A DNA stretch of 64,000 nt, taken from the NCBI RefSeq assembly GCF_032854445.1, contig NC_088301.1, positions 6,244,044 to 6,308,043 of the forward strand, written 5' to 3'. Below are positions 22,121 through 34,488 of this stretch, one piece after another. The notes beneath the pieces are model-generated. The model worked only from the letters and a program-made list of their open reading frames with translations, was not told the DNA's origin and made no database searches. This DNA comes from Liolophura sinensis (taxonomy: Eukaryota; Mollusca; Polyplacophora; Chitonida; Chitonidae). Positions within the stretch are counted from its first letter, which is position 1. Each line of letters opens with the position of its first letter. Made by a program: the position numbers and the translations under genes.

Positions 22121-22696
22121 ACACAATGAGGAGGGTGACGCACACAATCATTGTGGAACTGTGAGAAGCGAGCTTAAGGCCGCACTGAATTGGTCAACTC
22201 TTCTTTATCCCAATTAACACGAGCGGTCCCTTTTCTTTACAGCTACTTTTGATGATGACATCAGAGATAATCACAAGTGGTTTTATTGGCCTGAGAGACA
22301 ACAGCAGTTTTGTTTCTAAACTATGCTGACATGTTTACATGAGGAATTATACTACCTTCTTTTCTGAGAGTTCTGGAAATATCATGGTTGGGAAAGAAGA
22401 TAAGGGTCAAAAATGAAGAAATGAATACCAGTATCTGTTTGGGAAATCGATGAACACTTTTGACATCATTGCCGCACGACATTTACGGGGTTAAAATATT
22501 CCGTATGAAATTTGCAAACATACGCATCAAATGCCGACAATAGCACAAGTTCACTGAGTTTTACTGGGACTAAACAATGGCTTTTATACAACTTATCCGA
22601 TCACCTCGTTGAAGGCTGTATTAAGGTGGTTATTGGTAACAATTTAACTCATCTTGATTTTATCTTGGTTTGCTTTTACACAGTGAAAACAACAAA
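22121..22696. other. Spacer before the UGT pseudogene
   Basis: No feature was recognised in this short AT-rich spacer. Confidence 0.5.
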
Positions 22697-24135
22697 CTAT
22701 TGATTTATAAAGAGTATAAAAAATAGGAAAAGCACAAACAACACCAAACTGAGACCGTCGTATCCAAGGTACGACACAACACATAAATCTGAACCACGTG
22801 ATCTCAGATGTCCTCCAGCACGTGCTCTACCCAGAATGCCGCTTGCTGACGAGGATTCATTGGCCGACTGTGAAAAATGGCCGACGCTTACTGCATGTTT
22901 TCGCTGTAGATAGGAGTTGTCATGATGTCAGTAATGTCAGCGTACAAATCGTCTTCTACAGACGTGATAAGATCGGCCTACCTTCCAGTACTGAACCCTC
23001 ATAGCGTTCGCAAATTGATCACCAAAAAGAGGAGTGTAGAGAGTCGGCACACCGTGGTAGATAACCTCAACGAGACCGTTGTCCCACCGTGACTGATGAA
23101 CAGCTTGGTTGTGGAATGTCCCAGTAAATCACTCTGAGGTAGCCAGGAAACTTTCTTAATGTTTCCGTCGTCCCCATGCTTCGGATATTTCCACACAACT
23201 GTAACGTTAAGCCTTTTAAGAGCCTCGACCAAATTGTTTTCCACGTTTTCTGGAAGAAAACCGAAAGAGGAACCAAAAAAATGACCAGAACAATGTCGCT
23301 TTTTGATCTGTTGTAAATCTTAGCGAATTCTTTGTCTAGAGGTTTTGCCGGTCCGGTTGCCAAACCACAGACGAGAATATGGTTGGGCATGGTGGGAACA
23401 GGGTAGCCAAGAACGGTACAGTCGAGAACTTGCCGCTATATAAGGACATCTTGTGAAGATATCCTTGGAGAAAACTTATTCATGACCTCTGGCTGCATGG
23501 CGTATCTGCTTAACAGATAACACATAAGGTAGGAGAAGGCGTTTGCCAGTCGCTCCCAGAAGGACATGTCGGTAGTAAACTTTGACACAGGCGCGGGTAC
23601 AATCATCAAAAGCCGTGCTAACAGAAATATGTGGTAAATCTAGAACGTGAGTAATGAGATATATGCAATAACTGAGGTAAAACCCATCGACGATAGCTAA
23701 GTCGAGCTTTTCTTTCTTTGAACTGTATATACCTTCTTTATTCCACAAGAGGTTCTGACACAATAAAGTCCTAAACTCATCCACTGTACCCAGATGCTTG
23801 AAAATGTTTAATTCCTCGTTTTCCATGAGTGCAGTAAATTCTAACAATGCCTGTTCTATAGTCTTCAAATCGGGTTTGCTTTTAATGATGATTGGGTGAA
23901 TTGTTTTCTGGTTATGACTAATTTTCCGGAAGTAATTTTTGTGGTTAAAATTCGATCCTAACAAGAGGGAAATGTTGTGTGCCCTGTTAGCAAGCTCCTG
24001 TCCCACTGAGCTCACCTCCAAACATTTGCTGTTTATAGGAACAGACACGAGTAAGATTTTGGCGCAGTGCACTGCCAATGGCACTAGAAGAAAGAGGACA
24101 CTTGGTTGGAAAGCGATGCTCGTACATCGGCCCAT
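22697..24135 (-). pseudogene. UDP-glycosyltransferase (UGT) pseudogene, intronless
   Basis: The whole length of a UGT is traceable in one block without introns. It has a signal peptide (LFLLVPLAVHCAK), SFWERLANAF, LVCGLATGPAKPLDKEF, the UDP-sugar signature region (VSWLPQSDLLGHSTTKLFIS then HGG, and YHGVPTLYTPLFGDQF), PMNPRQQAAFWVEHVLE, and a C-terminal membrane segment (LVLFVLFLFFILFI). The frame is broken near 23600, 23275-23281 (a run of A), 23083-23085, 22979 and 22810, with in-frame stops at 23436-23438 and 22888-22890. UGTs of this type glucuronidate or glucosylate lipophilic compounds in the ER; this copy cannot. Two shifts fall in short homopolymers and might be assembly errors, but the stops are not so explained. 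It could be a processed copy or a descendant of an intronless gene. Confidence 0.92.
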
Positions 24136-25400
24136 TTTCCGGGAAGAAGAGTGTTCAATTTGTTATTGTTTTAAATGTTTTAGTTTACAATCTATTAGCA
24201 TTGATGTAATGATTGACCTCACCATAGGGGTATCAAATAATATCAATATACCTTAGTTACAACTACATGTATAAGCAATTCGTCGACGGCACAATTGATT
24301 TTTCCAGTTTTGTGTGCTATATGTTATCTCAGCAAAACGAGTGGTACAGTTGGCTGTGTATTAAACTATGTATGTATGTCATGTTAGCGCGATTTGAGGC
24401 TTTGGTGGATGCCGTATTCTACGGTGTCATACCAGTCCAGGCCCTCTTAGAATCTGCACGCATAGATTTGCGAAGCCTTTCAGGTAAAACGCCCTACAAC
24501 AGCATAGGAGAATTCCATATCCAGTTGCAATACTCTTATAAAGCCTCGTGATACCTTCTATAACCGCACAAACAACTAATTACCTTCAGCGTAAAACATC
24601 TGAGTATGGGCACTGAGGGGACTCGCTTCTCACCCTGTCAGCTAGGCCAGCGTGAAACGGGCCCTGTAAGTACGACTAAATATCAGAAATGTTGCACCAG
24701 GAAACGCAGGCGAAAAAATTAACCTGGATTTAGACATAACGTGTTTGGTGACAAGAGCGCGAGAACTTTCACCCTTTTAGGGAGGCCAGAAAGTGAGCAC
24801 AAAAGTTTTATATCGTACGCACTGATGTGTTTCAACATGCAGTCGTAGAATCACGATCTCACAACCTGACTCAGATCACAGTAGCGAGGTTTGAAGTAGG
24901 TTAGCTTTCAGAAATACTATAAGCTATATACCAGTGTGTTGAGCAGCCTGGCATTTTGTCGAAATGATCAATATTTTTGTGAGCTCAAAATACGAGTGAA
25001 AATATTGATCTTCGAGACGAAATATCATGCCGTATACACACACAACACGTTGGAATTAATCATAATGGAGAGTATTACGGCCAACTTTTCCGGAAGTAAT
25101 ACCGATACCTCAGCCAAAGGACGCTGTTATTGGGCGAAGTGGGTAGCTTGCTCAACACTGCCAAACCAGTCAGTAACATGATATAATCTATTCACTTACC
25201 TGAAACTTAGTCTTTTCTTGTGTGCAGTCCTGAACACGTCAAAGCTGTAAATTACAGGCTACCTTTAATCCTGAAATATCTTTGACTTCATGTGTGTATC
25301 ACCTAGATAATCGTGACTAAGAAAGACCTTAACGTCTCAGTTACACAAATGTGCATGCTATGCAAACATGTCCCTTATCAGCTGGGCAGCGGGGCCTGCT
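24136..25400. other. Intergenic, no gene seen
   Basis: Upstream of the UGT pseudogene. Only short frames without motifs. Confidence 0.5.
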
Positions 25401-26215
25401 GTCACAAAGGGAACTGTTGGACTAACTTCTTTTGTAACCGTTTTTAACCTGTTGTAGCAGTGAGGCTGTTCTTGCATCTATAGCTGTTGGACTAACATTG
25501 TTTATAACTGTTTTCAACCTGGTGCGATTTTGTCCGTCTGTTCGTCCGTCGGTATTCGTGTCCCGGCTATACCTCCAACAGTTTTCCATATAGAGTTTTC
25601 TTTTTCGATGGATACATAGATCTACAGATGACGATGTATTGCAACTAAACAATTGTTCATTTTTGCAGTTGCCATAGTTACCAGATAGCCATGTTCCTCA
25701 GATGCACTTTATAAATAGATATGATTTCGTGTCCGAGCTCTAACTACAACATTTTTCTACGTCGACTTTTAATTTTTGGTGGTTGCATACATACACAGCT
25801 GACAATGTTTTTGCTACTCACATTTGTCCATTTTCATAGTTGCCATGGTTTCTAGACAGCCATTTTCCTTATACATACTGTGGACAGATATGATTTTATA
25901 TCCTGGCTATAACTCCAATAGTTTACCCTATAGAGTTTTCATTTTTGATGGGTACATAGATACACAGATGACGATGTATTGTAACTCACATTAGTCCATT
26001 TTCGCAGTTGCCATGGTTACTAGATAGCTATTTTCCTTATATATAATATATAAATAGGTTTGATTTTTGTGTCCGGGCAACAGCATCCCCCCTCCCTTGC
26101 AACCATGTTTTCCATGCACAGTTTTAATAATTGGTGGATGCATAGATACACAGATGAGGATGTGTCACGACTCACATTTGTCCATTTCCGTGGTTAACCA
26201 GATAACCGGTTTCCT
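25400..26215. repeat. Degenerate tandem repeat, ~170-bp unit, about 5 copies
   Basis: Recurring blocks are tttgtccattttcgcagttg, ccatggttactagatagcc and gatacacagatgacgatgta. Confidence 0.85.
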
Positions 26216-26295
26216 TATGTATACTACGACGCAGCCTTCATATCAGTGAAATATTATTTAGTACGTCGTAAAACTCTAATCAAATAAAAAAAATA
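26215..26295 (+). repeat. SINE family A 3' fragment
   Basis: It contains atatcagtgaaatattattt, then agtacgtcgtaaaactctaa and an A-rich tail. Confidence 0.6.
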
Positions 26296-26489
26296 CGTGT
26301 ACGACATCAATAGAACTGACTTTGTGCCCCGGCTACAACTCCAACTGTTTTCCGCATAACGTTTTGATTTGAAGTGGACAACATTGTCCACTTGCGATGA
26401 AGATTCCCCTCAGGGGTTATACGTACCAGAATGCTGCTAGTATTCTATTATACAATTCAAACAAAATGCTTTTGTTGGGGTATATGTTG

Positions 26490-26905
26490 TGTTCAGCTAA
26501 ACTCTTGTTAACCTGATGTAACAATGACGTCTCCTGTTACAGCGGTAGTTGTTTGTTGTATGGTTGTAACCGTTTTTACCGTGATGTAGCCGCAAGGGTT
26601 GCTAACACAGCGGTAGGTGTTTGTTGCATGGTTGTAACCCTTTTAACCCTGATGTAGCAGCGAGGGCACTTGTCACAGCGTTAGCTGTTTGTTGTATGGC
26701 TGTAAACGTTTTAATCTGGTGTAGCAGCGAGATCTGCTGTCATAGATGTAGCAGTTTGTTGCATGGTTGTAACCGTTTTTACCGTGATGTAGCAGAGAGG
26801 GCTGCTGTCACAGCGGGATATGTTTGTTGTATGGTTATACTCGTATTACCGTGATGTAGCAACGAGGCTGTTGTCACAGCTCGGTGGAGGTTTCTTGTAT
26901 GGTTG
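26490..26905. repeat. Tandem repeat, ~72-bp unit, 5-6 copies
   Basis: Units share tgtttgttgtatggttgtaa, ccgtttttaccgtgatgtag and gctgctgtcacagcgg. Confidence 0.88.
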
Positions 26906-27935
26906 AAAAAACGAAGCGTAGTCAATATACCTTATATAAGAGCGGGGTTGGTTGATTGTGATTTTTCATTGAAATAGTGACGGCAGAAGCGGTGAGTGCG
27001 CGTGTTGTGATGAGGGGGTCTGAGCCCCCCTCCTCCCCTCCTCCCCCTTCCCCCTGAAATGTAAGTGTGGCTGAGCGGGTTGAATAAAAATGCTTTACAA
27101 CAGTGGAGAGCCAATAGGCTGGATCAGCAGCCTGTTTTATTTTAATTTATCCATCAGCGGTACATTATAATATTTATGCCTTATTGTTGCAATTCTGTAC
27201 AATAATGAAGTATGTTGACAGACAGACAAATCACACGTGTCTACTAAACACGTGCTTATCTTGTTTCAGTACATGAACAAGCAGCCGACATTGACAGCAA
27301 AATAATAAAAACGGTGGTAGGTCGAGTTCATAACATGAGTTATGTGCTGTTAATATGGTACATGTTTAATATCGGAAAATGTTTTTATCAAACGCGCGTT
27401 ACGTTAAATTTAGTTAAGTATTTTTGAATTAATTTTGTCTGTGTCGCGAACCTTGAGGCGTGAGTCTTATCGGAACAAGAAACGGTAATACCGGGAGTAA
27501 ACAAGTGTGTAAGCTTTGCATTGTCAAATTCTTGCACAGAGCTATTCTTCGGTGTATTCTGTAGCGTTTTACAGTATTTTTACCGAAAATTACCAAATAC
27601 ACGTACCCCCTGCGGTGTTCGGAGACATTTAAACCTTAATCATTATAAAGGCTGTAGTAATTTATAAAAGCTCTATAATTATCAAACTAAACCCCTCTCA
27701 AAAATATGCAGACATCCTTAATTATATAAACAAAATACCAATGGAAGCTATGCATAGGGTCCTTAAAAATAGAAATGGTCAAAAGTTTTCAACCATGGAG
27801 CTGTGTAGAATCCAGGAGGCGAAAAATTAACTGATGCCTGACGCTCCCTGTCACAGGTACACATAGCCATTTTATCTGCAGTTTATCATTGTGCTACAGG
27901 TACGGGTACATAATCATATTAGTCTATATACGGTC
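26906..27935. other. Intergenic, no gene seen
   Basis: Includes a C-rich run near 27025-27055. Nothing else recognised. Confidence 0.5.
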
Positions 27936-27937
27936 TC

Positions 27938-28285
27938 TTCTGATGGTCGTGGCTTTCCCCTGGGCTTTGTGTCGGTTTCTATTCACTGTAATGCTGACGT
28001 CAGTTGTATAAAAGAAGTATTCAAACTTTAACACCCCATTACGGCAAAACTGTGTCGAATGGGAAAATGACCATTCAAACCTCCCAGCTCTCCCTGACCG
28101 AATGGTAAGCGCGCCAGCGTGGCTTAAAGGCACAGGAGTTTCCTACTAATGTTCGTGCTGGCTTCGTCTGCGGCCTGCGTATGATCGTGGATTTCTCCCG
28201 GACACTGCCCGGTTTCCCGCCGTCATATAAGTGAAATATTCGTGAATACGGCATAAAACACCAACCAAATAAATAAACACAGTAA
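27938..28285 (+). repeat. Two SINE family A copies in tandem, both decayed
   Basis: A body fragment (gatggtcgtggctttcccct) is followed by a longer copy ending gtgaaatattcgtgaatacg, gcataaaacaccaaccaaat and an AAAT tail. Confidence 0.75.
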
Positions 28286-28289
28286 ATAA

Positions 28290-30990
28290 ATATTTGTGTG
28301 ACGACAAGCAGATCACATACATTGTCTGATCTGAACTTAAGTAAATAACACAAAAAAAAGCTCTCAAAATATTGAAGCTATTCCGTTTCCCAAGCTTTAA
28401 GTTTTGCTGTTTCTTCCACCGATTCGGTCCCACAAAACATGAGGGTCGCTTACAGAGCCCATCTCAAGAGATACACTCCGCCGCAAACAAGTATATCTGA
28501 GTGGAAAGGATGGCAGGCTTCGTCCATTTGAATGGAGGAAGCGGAAGTCCTATGGTTGTGCAATCCTTTGTTTAAGATGTCTGGTTCCTCATTTATCACG
28601 CGGGTCCTAGGATTTATTGGCTTTGGCTTCTTCGTGGAATTTGTTGATGTGTTCTTTCTCTTCTTTTTCACAATGCATTTTCCGTAAACATATGATAAAA
28701 ACGAAGAAGAATTTTTTGAATTGTGAAGGCTTTTTTTCTGTTTTTAAAATTATTATTTAATTTATGTAAAGGTAAATAAGCACACGTAGATATACCCCCT
28801 CCCCCTCCCCACCAGTAGGCTTAATATGAAATAGGTGTGAACGCAGCTATTGATTAAGACTTTAAGGTGAAAATATAAAAGTTAACGAAAAACAGCTCTT
28901 TTCACACAGATCAGACCAGTGTGTCAGTCATCCATATAAATAGTATCCTTATATGTAATACTTGTCAGAAATATTCAGCTTTATTCATGAGTGTTCCCAC
29001 ACTTAAACACATTCCATTACTTTGTAATTATGTAGTAAGACAGTGTTGTAGGCTTTAGTATACATGCAGAGCGTTTTACATTTCCTAAACACTGGCCAAC
29101 TCTACAATGTACGTCCCAAAGCCAGCCTTATGTATCCCTCCAGAGCACCATGTTCAAAGCTGACTGTTTACCTGCAGCTATGGAATTTCCAAAAAAATTG
29201 TAGATTGCCTGTACATAAGAATGCAAAGAGATGTAGACCTACACAATATTTTAGTCAATGCTATTCTATTAGCACTGGACTAGGTATATCTGAAACTAAT
29301 CTTTGTATATGTTGTGTATATTTGCTAAGTGATAAGGGTTATTCAAAGCCCTGTAGTGTTCAGCATGAACAAGTATGGACACGATACAGTTAGGTATATG
29401 CTTTTTACATATGTAACTCTGTTGTATTCCGACTACAACTCCATCACGCCACACAGGATCAGTATGCCGACTGCCAGCAAGATATACCATCCGTACAAGC
29501 AGTTCTAAAGAGTAAACCACCTTATATTCTGACAGAACTGCAGTAGAAACCTAGCACGTACCACACCGTCTCGGACAGACAATGTGGTCACCCGCTCTTT
29601 TGGCTGCGTTTACCTCGGACTGGAAGAATACCATATATCTTCTATATAGATACTCTATAATATATTTAAACTTATCTAATATACAGCTTGACAAATTAAG
29701 ATATAAAGAAATATAAGAAAATGATTGTGTGGTTCAAAAGAAGTTTCAGGTAAAATTATCAGAAAGTAGACATAAAAACTATACGTGGAACAGGCGGGCG
29801 CAGTAAAAGACTATTTGCAGCTAAAGGGGACAATTTCCCCCAGCACAAAACATTAAATGCTGTATTTGTAACCACATCGAAAAGCTCGTTATCAGTTTTT
29901 GAACACCAACTGCAACTGGCGGTATATGTAATAGTTATCACAGTTATTTTGAAAAAGCTGCACCTACTTATAGAAGTACCCCGCCAGTGACTCCCTCAGG
30001 TTTTATAATAAAATGACTAGTCCCAATAATGATTCCTTGGTGGAGATCAACTCTAAATCGAATGGTAATGGGATTCACCATATGATCTTCAATTATCTGT
30101 CAAATTCCACGCTATATAATATGTCTCAACGTCGTAAATGACAAACACAAGGCACGAAGGGAACGCTTGGGAGTCACCGTGAGAGAAAATCGTAACTGAA
30201 TGCACGTCATCTCTACAATACATGTGTTCATGACCTTGGGTGATATCTTAATATACAATGCATTTACCATCCAGAATTACATCAACTGTAGTAAGAATTT
30301 TCTTATCGTTGTCATTTTGGAACCTTTCACTGGGCCCGGTCAAAGCATGCCCAATGCACAAAGGTTATTTTGTATCAGTTGGTACAATAATGATTCAAAT
30401 AACTGTTATATCACACACATGTGTTATGTGAAACTCCACAAACACAGCACAACGTGAAAACGTACACCAAAATTAAGTCAAACAAACGCACTGACCCAGT
30501 GTGCAAACAGATAAACACCATATGATACAGCTGTACAAATAATGCACGCCCTCCTTTGTTCAGTTAAAATTATAATAACTTTCTAGTGCATTCCATATTC
30601 TGGAGGCCTACTACAACAGAATCACACTAGCGTGCACACTTTTGCAATAAAACGAAGAGTATTTGTTTGATATATTTGTTTGTTTTATTTCAAGACATGT
30701 TGCCATTATGCGCCTCGCAATAGAAACAAAACAGAAATTTGATAAATTGTTACCTAACCCTACCTCAAAATGACTTCAGAAACGCTTAATTCTCTTACAA
30801 TTTTTGCTCTTTGTTCTTCCGTTTTACATCGTTTCCGGATCTACTCACATTTTAAATAATTCCAGTAATATTCAAACCAGATTAAATGCAATCGAATCAT
30901 TCAGAGCTGTTGTGAGAAATGTTTTCACAGTTCTCTTACTTTGTCAGTCATATTCTGCTCAATATACCAAGAAAAAACTAGTAAAACATG
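28290..30990. other. Intergenic, no supported gene
   Basis: A 73-codon minus frame at 28450-28671 ends at a GTAAGC-like donor, but it has no ATG and no recognised motif. Otherwise AT-rich unique sequence. Confidence 0.45.
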
Positions 30991-31032
30991 TCTTTACTTG
31001 TAGTGCTACTCTCCAATAGTCGGGTTTTTTTC

Positions 31033-31671
31033 GCGGACAGAATGGTAGAGACGCTCGCGATGGGTTATAAGGACCTGTCGAAACGCCCGGCCCATCCGGT
31101 CCTCCGGCCCTACAGGATCGCAAGGGGAGATGACAGGGTCCCCAGAGGCAGAGTGGACTTCCGGTAAGTATGGAGGGCAAATTGTACAATTCGATTCTGT
31201 CGGCAGGAAGAGCCAGAAATCCTATATCATCAAATTCCAGAAAAATGAACAGGTTTTTCCTTTGCTAAATGTATGTTGCCAGTAATACAAGACAATATTT
31301 TTGCAGTATAACTTCAGAATTGTACCTGTGCCAGACAAATAAGGCCACTGTTAAACTTATTACAACAGCTAAACTCTAACTTACTTATGTTGCTGACTGA
31401 TCAGTTTTCACAGCTAGTTTAAGCTGTAAGTTCTACTCAGTGTTGTTTTGAGTTTGGGCAAAGGAATAAACTAAGGCACGTTTAAATGTGAACTGTCATT
31501 TATAAGAACATTACAGAAAGTGGTTGGGCAAGTATTTAAACGTGGCTAAGAATTATGGCATTACGTACATGGAGAATGCTTAATACATGTACATAGTAGG
31601 TAGCTGTATTTTTTTTTTCATTGATTAAGACGTTATTGATTTTTCAGGGAATTGCAGAGCCGCCATTGGTT
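31033..31671 (+). CDS. Possible exon pair of an unrecognised gene
   Basis: A GC-rich open stretch runs from an ATG at about 31042 (MVETLAMGYKDLSKRP, then VLRPYRIARGDD) to a perfect GTAAGT donor near 31163. A 25-bp segment at about 31647-31671 sits between tttttcag and GTAAGTG and would extend the frame as RELQSRHWL. The borders and composition look exon-like, but I know no protein with this sequence and found no further exons. It may be coincidence or a repeat fragment. Confidence 0.25.
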
Positions 31672-32265
31672 GGTAAGTGATTGATGTCGATGTTTAAGTG
31701 TCTTCTTCAGCTCTTATGTGACGATTTACCTCGCCGGAAGTGTGACATTCTAAACCCACGGTAAAAGGATGTTACAGACTTTGGTGAATCCTTAAGCGCA
31801 CTGTTGTCCAAACTGTAGCATACAGTTAGTGGTTTAATTGTTTATCCAGTTTTTGTTTCTCCTCACCCTTAGTGTTAAAGAAAACATATACAGTGTTGCC
31901 TTTTCATACAGCACATTCATCCAAAATATGCCTTTAACTCCAAAACTGGCTTTGACTGGTTGATTTGTCTCAGGCGTCACTAGCCCAAAGTCCAAAGTCC
32001 CTTCATCGATCTTGTCTTAACATAGAATCAGGCCTTGGTCTGTAATCTCCTTTTTTTTACTTTTCAGAGGTATAAAAGTGGTTCAAAAAACGTGTTTGCA
32101 GTATTTACGTAAATAAAAAGAAATATGTTGTAGAGAAAGAAAGGAAGTAGGAAATTTAAATGAAATAAGGACTTATATGTCGACATATGTCCAAAGTAGC
32201 ATTACTTTGTTCAATGTTTTAGCCATGCTTTTACCTCATTTGTAAATGGCATCCTTTATTTTTAA
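31672..32265. other. Intergenic, nothing recognised
   Basis: AT-rich sequence with no motif-bearing frame. Confidence 0.45.
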
Positions 32266-32274
32266 AAATGAAGG

Positions 32275-32546
32275 GGGGCCTCCGTGGCTCAGTCGGTTAG
32301 CGCGCTAGCGCAGCGTAATGACCCAGAAGCCTCTCACCAATGCGGTCGCTGTGAGTTCAAGACCAGCCCATGCCCCCTTCCTCTCCGGCCGTACGTGGGA
32401 AGGTCTGCCAGCAACCTGCGGATGGTCGTGGGTTTCCCCCGGGCTCTGCCCGGTTTCCACCCACCACAATGCTGGCCGCCGTCGTATAAGTGAAATATTC
32501 TTGAGTACGGCGTAAAACACCAATCAAAAAAAAAAAAAAAAAAAAA
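32275..32546 (+). mobile_element. Full-length tRNA-derived SINE (family A reference copy)
   Basis: The head ggcctccgtggctcagtcgg fits the pol III A box, and gtgagttcaagacc fits the B box, so it derives from a tRNA. A conserved body follows (cgtacgtgggaaggtctgcc), then the shared 3' block (gtgaaatattcttgagtacg) and a poly(A) tail. AAAAATGAA-type sequence on both sides looks like the target duplication. Confidence 0.95.
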
Positions 32547-32689
32547 TGAAGTGTCTTTGCCTGTCTTCGTACATTAAAATACTTTTGCCGTGCATAAGGG
32601 AAAGCAATATCAGAATGTGGACTGCTTAACACGAGGCATTATCTTCAGGAAGTAAAATAATTCCATATATAGAGCATGTATCTTTACGG

Positions 32690-32965
32690 GAAGCCGTAAC
32701 AACAAGCATTCTGCTGAACAATACATGCTAATATCTCCGACTTGCAGGATATCTCAGCAGTATACCGTGTGAAGAATACGGGTGTAATACCGGTAGAATG
32801 GGCAATGTTGTCATCGTCGTTATATGTGACAATATTCTGCTGAACAAGACTTGTTAATATCTCCGACTTGCAGGATATCTCCGCAGTATACCGTGTGAAG
32901 AACACGGGTATAATACCGGTAGAACGAACAATGTTGACATCGTCGTTATATGTGACAATAGTCTG
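32690..32965. repeat. Tandem repeat, ~120-bp unit, 2.3 copies
   Basis: Units share atctccgacttgcaggatat, cagtataccgtgtgaagaa and tgtcatcgtcgttatatgtg. Confidence 0.92.
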
Positions 32966-33459
32966 CTGAACACTGCTGATACTTTCATAAAGAAATAATG
33001 AAAAAGATAATAATAAGTATATATAGCTTATAACAACGGGAAACTGTCAAAAACAGAAAGCGTCAACACTGAGCATGGCTGATATTTTCGACATGATGAT
33101 ATAGCGGTATCAGGACCTATGATTATAAACACTGTTTAACACTGTTGACATTGTTCTATTTCCCTTTTACTGGTTTTTCTTTTACATGTACTATGGCTTG
33201 CCGAATCTTACCAACTGGTTTGAGTAAAGTCTGCGTTTCAGATTGGTGACAGATATGTTTTAGGTTTTTGACAGTCCATGAACGTAAAGGATGAAGACTT
33301 TGGTTTTATGGTCAGTTGGGTGTGTGGTTGCAATGAACGATTTGAACGCCTTGTAAAATGTCTAGGGTTTTATTCCACAATTATGTAAGCTCACTGCAAT
33401 CTGCTGCTTCTCTGGAAGTGTGCCCTCCTCAGTAATAACAACAACATCTACCAGATTCA

Positions 33460-34130
33460 TTAGAGTTCTGATAACGCCGAGTTTTGGATGAGGGAATGGT
33501 TAGAGTCGAAAATGAGATATTGGTCAGTGTAAATGGGTTTGCGGTAGACTGAGGTACAGACATGGCCGTTGTCTGGAATCTTGACGAGGTAATCCAGGAA
33601 AGATATTTTCTGGTCAGTCATGGGTTCTTGAGTGAAATGGATGCTGCTGTCAATTGAATTCAGAAAATCAAAGAAAGCTGAACACGACGACTTGCTAAGT
33701 TTGTCGTCCATATACTGTAACCGCTAACTACGTGGAATTCCGGAAAACGTAGTCAAGGTCTGTTTTTCAAATCTTTCCATAGACATTTGGATATTAGCTA
33801 AAACTGGTGATATTGATGATCCCATGGCACAACCGTTGATTTGTTGGTTAAGTTTCCCTTCAAAGAGAAAGTCATGGAAAGGCAAAAGTTGGGGAGCTCA
33901 CAGATCTGACTGATAGATAATTTTGTCCTCAGATGAAGGGAATCCTCAGTTTCTAGGGTTAATCTTACCACTTCAGTTGCATCGCTCGGAGGCATTCTTG
34001 TATAGCGATTGCACAAATCATACGATACCAATGTGTCGTCTTCACCGCCAGATCGAGCAAATCGCCCGCGGGATCTAATACACCAGCTCTTGTAAAGCGT
34101 GCAGATAGAGTAGGCGGTGCTAGACACCAA
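33460..34130 (-). mobile_element. Penelope-like element reverse transcriptase relic
   Basis: In order on the minus strand it reads LVSYDLCNRYTRMP (a finger/palm start), LSISQICELPNFCLS, a palm motif NGCAMGSSISPVLANI in a shifted frame, the catalytic-site relic YMDD (33703-33714), and ISFLDYLVKI plus SVYRKPIYTDQYL. The last motif is typical of Penelope-like RTs. The frame is broken near 33835, and a stop lies before YMDD. The GIY-YIG end was not found. It is a dead partial copy. Confidence 0.85.
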
Positions 34131-34239
34131 AACTCCTACATTTTCATTGGCTGACTTGCATTGAGAATCGTTTCCCTCTGACTGCGCCCCGTCTATAATT
34201 TACTACTATGACGAAGCAAGTATGGGTAAAATGGCGTAA

Positions 34240-34476
34240 GCAGCGTAATGACCCAAGAGTCTCTCACCAATGCGGTCGGTGTGAGTTCAAGTCCAGCTCA
34301 TGCTGGCTTCCTCTCCGGCCGTACGTGGGAAGGTCTGCCAGCAACCTGCGGATGGTCGTGGGTTTCCCTCGGGCTCTGACCGGTTTCCATCCACCATAAT
34401 GCTCGCCGCAGCGTTGAAATATAAGTGAAATATTCTTGAGTACGGCGTAAAACACCAATCAAATAAATAAATAAAT
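34240..34476 (+). mobile_element. 5'-truncated SINE family A with perfect 12-bp target duplication
   Basis: The element starts inside the head (gcagcgtaatgacccaag) and ends in (AAAT)n. It is flanked by aaaatggcgtaa at 34228-34239 and 34477-34488, a perfect duplication. This looks like a recent insertion. Confidence 0.94.
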
Positions 34477-34488
34477 AAAATGGCGTAA

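Noticed and set aside
22975-22990. Splice donor at the ...TACTGGAAG/GTAGG site in the UGT
   Set aside because: UGT homology continues directly past it in another frame, so it is a frameshift and not an intron.
28450-28671. Minus-strand 73-codon frame ending at a GTAAGC donor
   Set aside because: No ATG, no recognised motif, and no partner exon in phase.
32275-32380. tRNA gene
   Set aside because: A and B boxes are present, but the segment is the head of a multi-copy SINE and does not fold as a full tRNA.
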